NCBI RefSeq assembly: GCF_004331685.1
Contig: NZ_SJSM01000002.1
Coordinates: 186,001 to 250,000 of the forward strand
Length of the DNA stretch: 64,000 nt
Reading direction: 5' to 3'
Source of the DNA: Pedobacter hiemivivus
GTDB lineage: Bacteria > Bacteroidota > Bacteroidia > Sphingobacteriales > Sphingobacteriaceae
In this document: piece by piece, positions 1 to 9,790 of the stretch
Layout: every line of letters begins with the position of its first letter
How positions within the stretch are numbered: position 1 is the first letter of the stretch
Made by a program: the position numbers and the translations under genes
The notes under the pieces: model-generated
Databases searched by the model: none
The model's input: the letters and a program-made list of their open reading frames with translations, nothing else
Told to the model about the DNA's origin: nothing

Positions 1-151
1 GTCTAAAAATACTGATATGGCAATTTTGCTAATTCTTTTTAGACTGCATTAAATATTTTTTTTGTCCTTCCCCCGATCACAGTTTTCATGCGTCCATATA
101 GATAAGCACGTAATATTGATGTGCTAAAATTTATTTCCACAATCACCAGAA

Positions 152-1306
152 ATGCAGAAAGAAAGATTGAATTATTTGCACAGCATGTATTTGAAAGGGC
201 AGCTGAATGACAGTGAGTTGCAGGAGTTAAGTCTGGCACTTGCTGATGATGAAAATGAGTTAATATTTAAAGAGTTCATGAATGATAGTTGGTATAAAAT
301 AACTGATCAAGACCGTAAAGACCTGCCTTCTAAAAAGGCGGCTGAAATTTTTACAAAAATAATTACTGCGCCTGAGCAGACCATAAAATTATGGTCCTAT
401 TCATTAATTTTAAAAATAGCTTCTGTTCTACTTATTTTAAGTTTTTCAGTGTTATTTCTACAGAAGTTAAGACAAACAAATAGTTTGCTAGACTATAAAA
501 GTGAGGTAATTGCACCAGGTAAAAATGCAGGTACGTTAACATTAGCAAGTGGAAAGAGAATTTCGCTTTCAGATCCGATACGGGGGGAGTTAGCAAATGA
601 ATCTGGTGTGAAAATTACGAGAACTAAGGAAGGTAAATTAGTTTATGAGTTTACTGCTCAAGAGGTAACGCATAAAGATCAAATTAATACCCTCTCAACT
701 GGAATGGGGGAAGTATATGAGTTGCACTTACCAGATGGTACAACAGTCTGGCTGAATTCGGCATCAAGTTTAACTTATTCTGTTTTCTTAAATAGACAGA
801 AACAACGAAAAGTAATTCTTGAAGGGGAAGCTTATTTTGAGGTAGCAAAAGATAGATCACGTCCGTTTATTGTACAGTCAGTGGCACAGAAAGTGACGGT
901 ACTGGGAACTCACTTTAATGTAAAATGTTATAAGGATGAACCGAATACTATAACAACACTTCTTGAAGGTAGCGTCAAAGTGAACGAAAATGTTATACTC
1001 AACCCTGGGCAACAAGCTATCAGCAATAGTAAAAACATCTCTGTGAGGGATGCTGATGTGGAAAGCCAGGTAGCGTGGAAAAATGGAGACTTTATTTTTA
1101 GGGGGGAGAATTTGGAAAATATTATGCGAGAAGTAAGTAGATGGTATAATGTAGAAATCACTTATAAATCCGAAGACTTAAAACAGATTCGTCTAGAGGG
1201 AATAATTTCAAGATCGAGAAATATTGATGCTGTACTTGAATTGCTAGAGTCTACGGGTAGTCTCAAATTTAATATCGAGCATAGGAAAATCGAAGTATAC
1301 AAATAA
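152..1306 (+). CDS. FecR-family anti-sigma factor
   Basis: The protein is a membrane-anchored anti-sigma regulator that relays an outer-membrane signal to an ECF sigma factor. A cytoplasmic N-terminal segment (about residues 1-80) precedes a single membrane helix at about 81-104. The periplasmic FecR domain begins near residue 190 with the family pattern 'LPDGTTVWLNSASSL', and a C-terminal DUF4974-like region (about 315-384) contains 'ENIMREVSRWYNVEI'. The length of 384 residues is normal for Bacteroidetes FecR. It lies 200 bp upstream of a SusC protein with an STN domain, the expected partner. The cognate sigma factor gene is not visible and probably lies just left of the window. Domain assignment is from recognised motifs; the ligand is unknown. 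Confidence 0.93.
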   Translation: MQKERLNYLHSMYLKGQLNDSELQELSLALADDENELIFKEFMNDSWYKITDQDRKDLPSKKAAEIFTKIITAPEQTIKLWSYSLILKIASVLLILSFSVLFLQKLRQTNSLLDYKSEVIAPGKNAGTLTLASGKRISLSDPIRGELANESGVKITRTKEGKLVYEFTAQEVTHKDQINTLSTGMGEVYELHLPDGTTVWLNSASSLTYSVFLNRQKQRKVILEGEAYFEVAKDRSRPFIVQSVAQKVTVLGTHFNVKCYKDEPNTITTLLEGSVKVNENVILNPGQQAISNSKNISVRDADVESQVAWKNGDFIFRGENLENIMREVSRWYNVEITYKSEDLKQIRLEGIISRSRNIDAVLELLESTGSLKFNIEHRKIEVYK

Positions 1307-1508
1307 TCGAAAATAAACAACTAAACCCAAAATCAATTATGAAAAAAAAAATACTCAAGCAATCGTAGTTCAATAGAAGGTAATCTATATATAATCCGGG
1401 AAGTGCTGACACACTCCCCGGTAAGTCTGAGATGACCTCTCCGGTGCACTGCATCGGAAAAACAAATTATTCTGTACAATTAATCTCAACTCAAACCAAT
1501 TCAAAAGT

Positions 1509-4500
1509 ATGAAAAAATATGCTTTTAACATAGGAGAATCCCCATCGTGGATACCCCCTAAAATTTTAATGATTATGAAATTAGTCATCATATTAATGAC
1601 GATCTTTCTTACCAAGGTTAGCGCAACAGGATTCGCCCAGAGAATTACCTTAAAAGAGAATGGAACACCGCTTAGTGTTGTATTACAAAACATAAGAACT
1701 CAGGTCGGTTATGATTTTGTTTTTGATACAAAATTCTTACTTAATGAGAAAAAGGTATATATTAATATAGAAGATGCGAAGCTTGAAGATGTGTTAGTCG
1801 ATATTTTTAGAGGTCGTAAACTTACCTATACAATTAAAAATAAGTCTATCGTAATTAGACCAAAAATTGAATCTTTCTATGAGAGAATTGTTAATGAATT
1901 CTTTTTTATAGATGTAAGGGGAAAGGTTATCGATGCTCGAAATGGGCAACCATTAATGGGTGCAAATATTAATCTTAAAGGTAGCAGTCGTTCTGTACAC
2001 ACCGACAAGAATGGGGAGTTTTTCTTTAAAAATGTTGATTCTGGAAGTAGTTTTAATGTTTCTTATATTGGATTTGAAAGTCAAGAAGTGGCTATTCCAC
2101 AAAATAGATCATTATTAGTGCGTATGATTGCTTCTACCTCAAAACTTGAAGAGGTACAGGTGATACAAACCGGTTACCAAACGTTGAAGAAAACTCAATT
2201 AACAGGAGCGTATACATCTATAAATAGAGAAACTTATTTACAGGCTATACCAACGACTGGGAATATTGCGGAAAATATGGAAGGCCGTTTAGCCGGTTTG
2301 GTTCTTAACATCAATGATTCAAGAGGTGAGTTCACCAATCAAGGGCAGTTTACGATTCGAGGTATTTCTACTTTTCAGGCAATAAAAAAGCCGCTAATTG
2401 TTATGGATGGCTATCCGACAGAAATTGATGTGTCTTCATTGAATCCATATGATATAGAGTCAATTACTGTGCTTAAAGATGCTGCAGCTGCAGCTATATA
2501 CGGAGTTAGGGCTACCAATGGGGTAATTGTTATTGTTACAAAAAAAGGTAAAATTGGTAAACCAATCATTTCTTTTACGAGCTCCTTAACGATTAAGCCA
2601 AAAACTAATTATGAAAAGTTAAAGCTACTTTCTGGTAAGGGGTATATTGACTATGCTCATGCCGTTAATTTATACAATATTGAACAGGATGGTATTTCAA
2701 CTGATTTTTATGATTCTAACAATCAGGCCTACCTTCCTTTATTTAAAATAAGCGATGATTTAGACAAAGGAAGAATTACACAAATTGAGGCAGATAAGCG
2801 CATGACCGAATTGTCGACTTATGACAATATGGAAGATTATAAACGATTATTTTTACAAAATTCTTTCTTGCAAAGTTATGATTTGAACATTAGTGGAGGA
2901 ACGGAAAATTCGTCTCATTATTTTGGAATTAACCACCAAGATAACAAGGGGTCGGAAAGGTTTTCAAGTCACAAAAGAATGAATTTGAAATATAATGGAA
3001 CTTTTCAATTTTTTAAACGGTTTAATTTAGAAGTACAGAGTGTTTATTCAAATTTGAAGGACAACAGTTCTAATATACCAGATTACCTTTCTTTTGAACC
3101 GTATCAAAAATTTGTAGATGACCAGGGGAAAGCATTGCCTACTTTTCTTCAACCATACAATTACAATTTTTATGGGTTTGGACCAGACGGATCTATCAAT
3201 ACAGACCGTAATCAGAAAAATATGGATATGGGCTTGTATGATGTAAATTATTATCCTTATCAGGATATGTTTGAATCGAACAATACGACAAGTTCTAATA
3301 TTTTTCATGCACAGGCCAAATTAACCACTCGTATTTTCAATGGGCTTAACTTTGAAATAGGAGGTGTTTTTGAAAGACAGATCGGAGAAATAACAAATTT
3401 CGCATCAGAAAATTCATGGGAAACCCGTTTATTATTAAATTACTATGCCATTAAGGATCCAGTTTCAGGCCAGCCTGTTTTTCAGTTTCCAAAAGGTGGT
3501 GTTAAAAAGAATACAAATCAGATTATTAACACACATACCCTTAGAGCTCAATTAAATTATAACAAAAGCTTTAATGAGAATGTACATTCATTCTCGTTTC
3601 TTCTTGGGGCTGAACAAAGAGAGTTATCTAGCAGCAGCAGATTGAGCACTGCCTTTGGATATAATGAGCAAACACTAACCACACAGCCTGTCAATCTTAA
3701 TTTTATTGGAAACCGTTTGCAATATAGTCCTGGTTTTATTGATGAGTTGGTTCCTCTTGATGGGTCATTAAGAGATCAAACTTATTTCTATAATTATTTT
3801 GGCGAGACTTATAATAGTGATCGCTTTGTGTCTGTTTATGCAAATGGTGATTATACTTTTGACAACCGAATCTCTGTTACCGGGAGTTTGCGTGTAGATC
3901 AATCCAATCTCTTTGGAAAGGATCCTAAATTTCGGTATACTCCTTTATGGTCGACTGGGGTGTCTTGGATGTTAAGTGAAGAGCAGTTTCTCAAAGATTC
4001 GGAATGGATAAATATGCTTAAAGTTCGCTTTGCTGGTGGATATAATGGAAATATTCGAAATACTGGCAGTAATTATAGTATTTTATCTACAAGTGTAAAC
4101 AATTATACACCTAATTCAGTAATTGGTTACTCAGTGAGCTCACCCCCTAATAGTTCATTACGTTGGGAGAAAACACTTAATCTAAATGGTGGTATTGATT
4201 TTGAAATCTTAAACAGAAGGGTCTCGGGAAGTATTGATTATTATATTAAAAATGGTAAAGATCTTTTTGCAAGTATTACTAGAGATCCAACAGGAGGTTT
4301 TAATAGTTTAGTTACTAATAATGCTTCAGTTCAAAACCGTGGACTTGATATTAGCTTGGTGAGCAGAAACATCGAAGTTGATCAGTTTAAGTGGCAAACG
4401 CAACTTACAGCTTCGTTTAATAAAAACGAAGTGAAAAAACTAAGCATCCAATTTAACAGTACGAATAATTTTTTACGTGTACTGACACCACAAAATGCGG

Positions 4501-5141
4501 TGGGTTACCCTATGTATTCCTTGTTTACAATGGATTATATAGGGTTAAATGATCAAGGACATCCAATGGTGAAAGGAGAAAATGGTGAGCCAATAGTTAT
4601 TAATGTTTTTCCTGTTGTTGATGTGCCTTTAGATGCTTTACATTTTTCTGGTGTTAATATGCCGAAATATACAATTGGTTTCAATAACCATTTTACCTTT
4701 GGTCAATTCGGTTTATCCGCTTTATTGATGTATTATGGTGGCCATTCATCAATCGTTGCACCTCCAACGGTGGGAGGCGAGGGTAGGCCAATTGAAGGCA
4801 CTCAGAATTATTGGAAGAAGCCAGGGGATGAGAAAAATACAGATGTACCAGGGTTTCTTCCATTCAATCTTAGAACAGAAGGATACAGATATGGTACGAA
4901 ATTCGTTAGGAAATTAGATTTTATTGCCTTAAGAACAGCTACATTGAGTTATCAGCTTAATTCCAATATCGCAAACAAGATTGGGCTACGAGACGCTAAA
5001 GTTATGCTACAAATTAGTAATCCATTTAAATATGTTTTCAGTGGCAACGATATTGATCCCGAAACTTTAAATTTTTATAATGGTAATAGAGGAGTGTCGG
5101 TTTTGCCTTCTTATTCTATTTCGTTCTCTACAAATTTTTAA
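1509..5141 (+). CDS. SusC/RagA TonB-linked outer-membrane protein with STN domain
   Basis: This 1210-residue TonB-dependent outer-membrane channel imports a large substrate together with the SusD lipoprotein that follows. After an N-terminal hydrophobic segment ending near 'GFAQR', an STN (secretin/TonB short N-terminal) domain covers about residues 45-120. A carboxypeptidase D regulatory-like domain follows at about 135-215 ('VIDARNGQPLMGANI'), then the plug ('IESITVLKDAAAAAIYGVRATNG') and a long beta-barrel ending in the aromatic 'SFSTNF'. The STN domain is the part that contacts FecR-type anti-sigma factors, which fits the fecR gene upstream. The start used gives a long N-region; an internal ATG at codon 22 is an alternative just before the hydrophobic stretch. 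Codon use is AT-rich compared with the second susC at 14.4-17.7 kb. Confidence 0.96.
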   Translation: MKKYAFNIGESPSWIPPKILMIMKLVIILMTIFLTKVSATGFAQRITLKENGTPLSVVLQNIRTQVGYDFVFDTKFLLNEKKVYINIEDAKLEDVLVDIFRGRKLTYTIKNKSIVIRPKIESFYERIVNEFFFIDVRGKVIDARNGQPLMGANINLKGSSRSVHTDKNGEFFFKNVDSGSSFNVSYIGFESQEVAIPQNRSLLVRMIASTSKLEEVQVIQTGYQTLKKTQLTGAYTSINRETYLQAIPTTGNIAENMEGRLAGLVLNINDSRGEFTNQGQFTIRGISTFQAIKKPLIVMDGYPTEIDVSSLNPYDIESITVLKDAAAAAIYGVRATNGVIVIVTKKGKIGKPIISFTSSLTIKPKTNYEKLKLLSGKGYIDYAHAVNLYNIEQDGISTDFYDSNNQAYLPLFKISDDLDKGRITQIEADKRMTELSTYDNMEDYKRLFLQNSFLQSYDLNISGGTENSSHYFGINHQDNKGSERFSSHKRMNLKYNGTFQFFKRFNLEVQSVYSNLKDNSSNIPDYLSFEPYQKFVDDQGKALPTFLQPYNYNFYGFGPDGSINTDRNQKNMDMGLYDVNYYPYQDMFESNNTTSSNIFHAQAKLTTRIFNGLNFEIGGVFERQIGEITNFASENSWETRLLLNYYAIKDPVSGQPVFQFPKGGVKKNTNQIINTHTLRAQLNYNKSFNENVHSFSFLLGAEQRELSSSSRLSTAFGYNEQTLTTQPVNLNFIGNRLQYSPGFIDELVPLDGSLRDQTYFYNYFGETYNSDRFVSVYANGDYTFDNRISVTGSLRVDQSNLFGKDPKFRYTPLWSTGVSWMLSEEQFLKDSEWINMLKVRFAGGYNGNIRNTGSNYSILSTSVNNYTPNSVIGYSVSSPPNSSLRWEKTLNLNGGIDFEILNRRVSGSIDYYIKNGKDLFASITRDPTGGFNSLVTNNASVQNRGLDISLVSRNIEVDQFKWQTQLTASFNKNEVKKLSIQFNSTNNFLRVLTPQNAVGYPMYSLFTMDYIGLNDQGHPMVKGENGEPIVINVFPVVDVPLDALHFSGVNMPKYTIGFNNHFTFGQFGLSALLMYYGGHSSIVAPPTVGGEGRPIEGTQNYWKKPGDEKNTDVPGFLPFNLRTEGYRYGTKFVRKLDFIALRTATLSYQLNSNIANKIGLRDAKVMLQISNPFKYVFSGNDIDPETLNFYNGNRGVSVLPSYSISFSTNF

Positions 5142-5151
5142 TTTATAAGCT

Positions 5152-6489
5152 ATGAAAATATTTAACCTATTACTTGCGATTGGTTGTATAATGGTAAGTC
5201 AAAGTTCGTGTAAAAAATATCTCGATATTAAGCCAAAAGGTATAATTATTGCACAAACTATCACCGACTATGAGGGCTTGTTAAACAGTAATACTGTTGC
5301 CAATCCTTTTGGAACTTTGCCTGTTTTGATTAATCCTAGCGATGATTTAACGAGTACAAGTTATTCATTGGTCCGAAATGATGATCCTTCTTCAAACGTA
5401 TATTTTTGGAAGTCCTATATTACTGACTTAAACAGCATCAATACTACTATGTGGTCTGAAATGTATCGCTGTATTGCTAATCTTAATGTCGTTACGGAGG
5501 GAGTAATGAGTGCAACTGGTGGAACGGAGGAAAAGAAACGCCAATATTTTGCAGAAGCATTGGCTGCTAAGTCATTTTGTTATTATAATTTACTTATTTT
5601 CTTCTCTCCAGCTTACATGCCTGCAACAGCTTCCAATAAGTATGGTGTTCCTTATGTCGTTACTGTAGATCAAGGTACTGCAATTCCTTTAAGGCCTACT
5701 TTGAAAGCTTGTTTGGAACAGATAACTGGAGATTTGTTGAACGCGATCCCAAATTTACCAAATGAGCAAACTTTTAAGACAAGAATTGATAAGTATGGGG
5801 GATACGCTATGTTATCTAGATTTTATTTATACATGCATGACTATGTCAACGCACTGAAATATGCTAATCTAGCCCTAACTTCTCCAAAGGCGAGTATTGT
5901 CGATTACAACCAGTATCTTTCCAATTTAACATTACCAGCGACAAATGTTAGCCCTGAAGAATTACTTAACCGCTTTTCAGGTGCCGGTACGTTTACTTTA
6001 TCGAAAGACTTGAACGCTAGATTAATTCCTTCTGATTTAAGATGGAGAATTTTGGTGAATAATCCCACAGCGCCACGTTTTAACACGAGTAAGTACAGGC
6101 CAAATCTTGGGATTAGTTGGGCCGAGGTTTTTCTTAATAAAGCAGAATGCTTGGCAAGAAGCGGGGATATATCTGGTGCTTTAACAATTGTTAACGAAAC
6201 TATCAGAAAGAAAAGATTTGACCCATTGAATTATCACCCGCTAACGGCAAATAGTTCTGATGAAGCAATTACTGCCGTTCTAAATGAAAGAAGAATAGAA
6301 TTAATGTTTAGAGGAGTAAGATGGGGAGATATGAAAAGATTGGATGCTGAAGGGCGGATGTCAAGTGTTAAACGGTTCGCAGCTGATGGCGTAACTGTAT
6401 TAACATCTTTGGAACCCAAGAGTGAGAATTACACTTTTCAAATCCCATTGATAGTTCAGCAATTTAATCCGGGTATTCCACTTAATTAA
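5152..6489 (+). CDS. SusD/RagB-family nutrient-binding lipoprotein
   Basis: The product is a 445-residue outer-membrane lipoprotein that acts as the lid of the SusC channel and binds its substrate. A signal peptide ends in a lipobox with Cys20 ('SQSSC'). It is followed by 'KKYLDIKPKG', the usual N-terminus of mature SusD proteins. TPR-like helices fill the middle, and the C-terminal SusD signature 'NERRIELMFRGVRWGDMKRL' is present. It starts 11 bp after the susC stop and so is certainly co-transcribed. The protein is slightly short for the family (usually 450-600 residues). Substrate cannot be predicted; no glycoside hydrolase is adjacent, so this is not a classical polysaccharide locus. Confidence 0.95.
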   Translation: MKIFNLLLAIGCIMVSQSSCKKYLDIKPKGIIIAQTITDYEGLLNSNTVANPFGTLPVLINPSDDLTSTSYSLVRNDDPSSNVYFWKSYITDLNSINTTMWSEMYRCIANLNVVTEGVMSATGGTEEKKRQYFAEALAAKSFCYYNLLIFFSPAYMPATASNKYGVPYVVTVDQGTAIPLRPTLKACLEQITGDLLNAIPNLPNEQTFKTRIDKYGGYAMLSRFYLYMHDYVNALKYANLALTSPKASIVDYNQYLSNLTLPATNVSPEELLNRFSGAGTFTLSKDLNARLIPSDLRWRILVNNPTAPRFNTSKYRPNLGISWAEVFLNKAECLARSGDISGALTIVNETIRKKRFDPLNYHPLTANSSDEAITAVLNERRIELMFRGVRWGDMKRLDAEGRMSSVKRFAADGVTVLTSLEPKSENYTFQIPLIVQQFNPGIPLN

Positions 6490-6551
6490 ACTTTAAGGGT
6501 TTTTTGAAATTATTAATATCGGATCAGTACTGTTAAAATTAAATCAAAAAA

Positions 6552-7946
6552 ATGAGAAAAATATTTTTTATATTCTTTTATTCCCTTTTGGGAACAATGG
6601 CAGTTGCACAAAAAAAGTCAATATTGACTGTAAATGTAGAGGGCTATAAAGGCGATTCATTACTATTAATCGCTAACATAGGTGAGGGGTATCCCGAAAA
6701 AAATCTTTCAATTCAAAAGGAAATACAAAGGTCAGGAAAAGTTATCCATGAGTTTGATTTAAAAAAGCCTCTGAAAGTTGAAATATGGGTTTCTAGGCCT
6801 GCTCTTCAAGTTTTTATTCAACCAGGGGATAGCTTAGTGGTAAATTGTAAAATGAATGGACCTGCGTTAATTTCCTCTTTTTCGGGAAACGGAGCTCAGA
6901 ATAATGAAGTTTTTAAGAAAAATCAAGATATTAGAATCAAATCAGAAACCAATATCGATTATACGAAAATTACTCCAGATTCATTAAAATCATTTTATGA
7001 TAAAGTATACCGTGAACAAAGTAGAATACTTATTGATAAGAAGGATTTTGTTACTCCAGTATTTTTTAGTTATGAACAAACTGAACTGAAGTATGGTTAC
7101 CTGGCGAATTTGTTCAGATTGCCACAACGATTGGCGACTTTATCTAGGAAACCGATTGCTTCATGTATACCTAGTTCATTCTCTTTATTTGGTAATGAGA
7201 TGGAAAAAAATGAAAAGTTGCTATTCAGTAGTCAATATAGAAGTGCGATTTATAATTTTATTGGTTATAGCTTACTTAAGAATGACATCAGAGATTCTAA
7301 AAATGATAGAAGTAATTTTAAACAGAATTACCTGTTCAGCGTTAATAATTATACAGGTTTGATTCGTTCCACTGTATTGCCAACTCTGTTTTTATCATTT
7401 TTTCATTATGCGGAAGATGTATCGGTAATGAAGCCAGAATTGGAAGACTACTTTAGCAAATACTGTCACAGCAATGAAGCAAAGGCGGCGCTGTTAAATG
7501 AATATAGTGCTTATTTTAAAACAGCAATAGGACAAGTGCCTCCTTCTTTTGAACTTACCAGTATAACTGGAGAAAAAGTAACATTGAAAGAATTTAAAGG
7601 AAAGGTGATTTACCTAGATTTTTGGGCTAGTTGGTGTGGGCCATGTAGGTTGGAAATGAAATATGCGCCGCAACTACATGAAAAGTTAAAAGATAATAAT
7701 GTGGTTTTCTTGTTTGTTAGCATTGATGACGATGAAGCTAAATGGAAAAAGGCGATAGCCGAAGATAAAATTGAAGGGATTCACCTTTTATCTAAAGGAG
7801 GTTTTAAAAGTACAGTTTGCCAATTGTTTAATTTTTCTGGGGTGCCTAGATACATGATTATTGGTAAAGACGGAAAGCTTCTGGATAATAATGCACCCAG
7901 GCCGAGTAATCCTGTTACACTGGAACGGTTGAAATCTGCTCTTTAA
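6552..7946 (+). CDS. TlpA-type thioredoxin-fold protein
   Basis: This secreted or membrane-attached thiol-disulfide oxidoreductase has 464 residues. A signal peptide (residues 1-19, ending 'AVAQ') is followed by a long N-terminal domain of the DUF4369-like kind ('IQPGDSLVVNC'). The C-terminal thioredoxin/AhpC-TSA domain occupies about residues 330-464, with active site W-C-G-P-C at 361-365 and the cis-proline region 'GVPRYMIIG'. It lies 62 bp after susD and closes the fecR-regulated unit. The second SusC-SusD operon at 11.4-17.7 kb ends with the same kind of gene, so a dedicated redox protein seems to be part of both uptake units. The role in the periplasm is inferred. Confidence 0.9.
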   Translation: MRKIFFIFFYSLLGTMAVAQKKSILTVNVEGYKGDSLLLIANIGEGYPEKNLSIQKEIQRSGKVIHEFDLKKPLKVEIWVSRPALQVFIQPGDSLVVNCKMNGPALISSFSGNGAQNNEVFKKNQDIRIKSETNIDYTKITPDSLKSFYDKVYREQSRILIDKKDFVTPVFFSYEQTELKYGYLANLFRLPQRLATLSRKPIASCIPSSFSLFGNEMEKNEKLLFSSQYRSAIYNFIGYSLLKNDIRDSKNDRSNFKQNYLFSVNNYTGLIRSTVLPTLFLSFFHYAEDVSVMKPELEDYFSKYCHSNEAKAALLNEYSAYFKTAIGQVPPSFELTSITGEKVTLKEFKGKVIYLDFWASWCGPCRLEMKYAPQLHEKLKDNNVVFLFVSIDDDEAKWKKAIAEDKIEGIHLLSKGGFKSTVCQLFNFSGVPRYMIIGKDGKLLDNNAPRPSNPVTLERLKSAL

Positions 7947-8005
7947 AGTGTTTTTGGAGTGAAAGTGGTTCTTAGCCAAGGAGGATTATGTTATAATAGA
8001 TAAAT

Positions 8006-8035
8006 AATTGGGGTGGGGTTGGTTCCACCTCAATT
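8006..8035 (+). terminator. Hairpin, probable terminator of the first SusCD operon
   Basis: An 11-bp stem with one G:T pair (AATTGGGGTGG / CCACCTCAATT) encloses an 8-nt loop about 60 bp after the tlpA stop. The trailing U-tract is weak (GTTTC), so termination efficiency is uncertain. Confidence 0.5.
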
Positions 8036-8400
8036 GTTTCAGTATATCAGATTTAACAAAAAGTAAAGGATCTAGTGTTAGTAAGTTGGAAATTTAACTC
8101 ATGACTGAGAATAACTCTACTTAGTTAATTGGTTACTAATAAAAAGGGTAGGGTAAAAACTTCTCATGTTAACAACTTTCATTTTTACACATTACCAAGA
8201 GATCTCGTTTTCGATTTCCTAGTACTTGTTTCATTTACTCTAATAATGGTAATTTATTAGTTCCTCTATATTACGTGATTATTTGTTTTTTAAATATTGT
8301 TTATCTCTACTAGTAATAAACTGTTTTTGCTATTCTTAGTGTAAAGACTCTTCAATTTTTACAAAGCTTTTGCACGGGTCGATAAACTTCGTTATCTGCC

Positions 8401-8540
8401 TTAAAATCGAGCAGATTTTGAAACACCTACAAAGACAGGCAGAAACTGGGATAAATCGGGTCAAAAGTACGCTGGTCATTAGGAATTTGAATCGGGATAA
8501 TGCTGTTCATCGGGATTTCTCTATACTGAAAGCCTCTTAA
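8401..8540 (+). pseudogene. Possible C-terminal remnant of a MobA-like gene
   Basis: One frame reads 'KIEQILKHLQRQAETGINRVK' and onwards to a stop at 8538-8540 with no start codon of its own. The frame is charged and helical, as expected for the C-terminus of a small mobilization protein, and it ends about 65 bp before a relaxase N-terminus. In Bacteroidetes elements a mobA-type gene commonly sits directly before the relaxase gene. The identification rests mostly on that position and is tentative. Confidence 0.3.
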
Positions 8541-8604
8541 TGCTATAAAAGTGGATGAAAAGGTAGAAACAATTATATACGATTATTTCAAAACTCACGG
8601 AACG

Positions 8605-8808
8605 ATGGTTGCAAAAATAAGTACAGGAAAAAGCATCAGGAGAATGCTGCCTTATAACGAAAATAAGATCGCTGAAGGAGATACTGCAATGATTATGGCA
8701 AGCGGGTTTGCAGGAGAAATTGACCACATGAATTTTAACCAGAAACTGAACCGGTTTGCTCGTTTGCAGGAGTTCTCTGGTGTTTTACTTTGGAGAGATT
8801 ATTTTTAG
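8605..8808 (+). pseudogene. Relaxase (MobB/TraI-type) N-terminal fragment
   Basis: The ATG at 8605 opens with 'MVAKISTGKSIRRMLPYNENK', followed by 'MASGFAGE' and 'LNRFARLQEF'. This is the characteristic N-terminus of Bacteroidetes relaxases that nick the origin of transfer. After residue 57 the similarity stops, and a short unrelated tail leads to a stop codon at 8808. A full relaxase has roughly 400 or more residues and carries the HxH metal site downstream, so this copy is a truncated, inactive remnant. A GTG at 8551 extends the frame, but the family start is the ATG. It shows that conjugation functions once lay here, about 12 kb from the tra operon at 20-32 kb. Confidence 0.75.
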
Positions 8809-8811
8809 CAT

Positions 8812-9780
8812 ATGTTGTTTTCTCTTACACTATATACCCGTTATATGTTTGATTTTGGAGAGATGCACGGCCTCACCGCTGTTTTTATCTTACTGGAGCT
8901 GATGATGCTGAGTGTACAGTTGTACTTTTATCTGATCTGGCCTTACCATCGCAGTAGGTTAACCTATTTGATCCTGTTGGTATTGCTGATCTGTTACAAT
9001 TTAACAGGGGGCATTTTCCCGGATCAGGATATAGGCTGGGTTTCTGTACCTGTACAAAACATTATCGCTTATGGTTCGGGTTTTTTGATGGCGGCTTACT
9101 TTCCTTATTATTTTTATAGTTCTTTTAGTCTTTCCTCACTTCGCTTTCATGCCTTATACGGGGCGCCTTTTTTTTTGCTCTTCCCTTATCTTGTCTTTTT
9201 TGTGCTATTGTACCCGCTTCAAGGGGATCTGAGCTTTGCGATTAATTACGGAATGATAATCCCGGGCTTGTATTCGCCTGTGCTGTTGGTGGCAATTTTC
9301 CGTTCGATTCGAAAAAGATTTTCAGGCACTGAACTTGATCACGACAAGTTTACTCGCCTGGAGATACAGGCAGTGTATTGGGCGGTTTCTCCCTGGGTTT
9401 TTATGTGTTTGTTTGCCTATCTACAAATGCCGCAATGGGTAGAGGTACTGTTTACTAATTCGGGTTTTGTAATCATTGCAGGATTGTTTTTATACCAGTC
9501 TGGTAAGTATGAACGTAATGAGAGAAAACGCAGGCAGCAGCGTGATGCATTGGAGGAGAAACAGCAGGCGGATTTTAACCAGACCTGTTTGGATATGGGA
9601 TTGAGTTTGCGTGAAGTAGAAGTGGCACTGATGCTTTGCCAGGGTATGGAATATAAGGTGATTGCTGCGCATCTGCACATTTCTGCCAGGACAGTGGATA
9701 CACATGCCCATCGGATTTATTACAAATTGGAGGTGAAAAATAAAATTGAGCTGCAGCAGGTGCTGGGCTTTTCAAATTAA
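8812..9780 (+). CDS. LuxR-type regulator with membrane N-terminus
   Basis: The 322-residue protein has a hydrophobic N-terminal half with about seven predicted membrane helices (residues 15-225). A charged linker ('ERNERKRRQQRDALEEKQQ') joins it to a C-terminal LuxR/GerE helix-turn-helix: 'LSLREVEVALMLCQGMEYK' then 'HISARTVDTHAHRIYYKL'. It is a probable one-component membrane sensor that controls transcription from the membrane. The 7TM-plus-LuxR architecture is common in Bacteroidetes. A Crp-like regulator starts 10 bp after its stop, so the two are probably co-transcribed. The likely targets are the neighbouring MauE-like and DUF6520-like genes or the second SusCD operon. The ligand is unknown. 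Confidence 0.85.
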   Translation: MLFSLTLYTRYMFDFGEMHGLTAVFILLELMMLSVQLYFYLIWPYHRSRLTYLILLVLLICYNLTGGIFPDQDIGWVSVPVQNIIAYGSGFLMAAYFPYYFYSSFSLSSLRFHALYGAPFFLLFPYLVFFVLLYPLQGDLSFAINYGMIIPGLYSPVLLVAIFRSIRKRFSGTELDHDKFTRLEIQAVYWAVSPWVFMCLFAYLQMPQWVEVLFTNSGFVIIAGLFLYQSGKYERNERKRRQQRDALEEKQQADFNQTCLDMGLSLREVEVALMLCQGMEYKVIAAHLHISARTVDTHAHRIYYKLEVKNKIELQQVLGFSN

Positions 9781-9790
9781 TGCTTTTGTT

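Larger units (their letters stand above)
7947..8604. other. Gene-poor stretch with mobilization-gene remnant and a dispersed motif
   Basis: Apart from the hairpin at 8006-8035, this stretch carries the motif CTCTACTAG at 8305-8313, embedded in a 28-nt sequence (8301-8328) that recurs near 20.97 kb, and a short open frame (about 8401-8540) resembling the tail of a mobilization gene. No complete gene was found. Confidence 0.6.

Noticed and set aside
8551..8604. GTG-initiated extension of the relaxase fragment
   Set aside because: The family N-terminus starts exactly at the ATG at 8605; the extension does not resemble relaxases.
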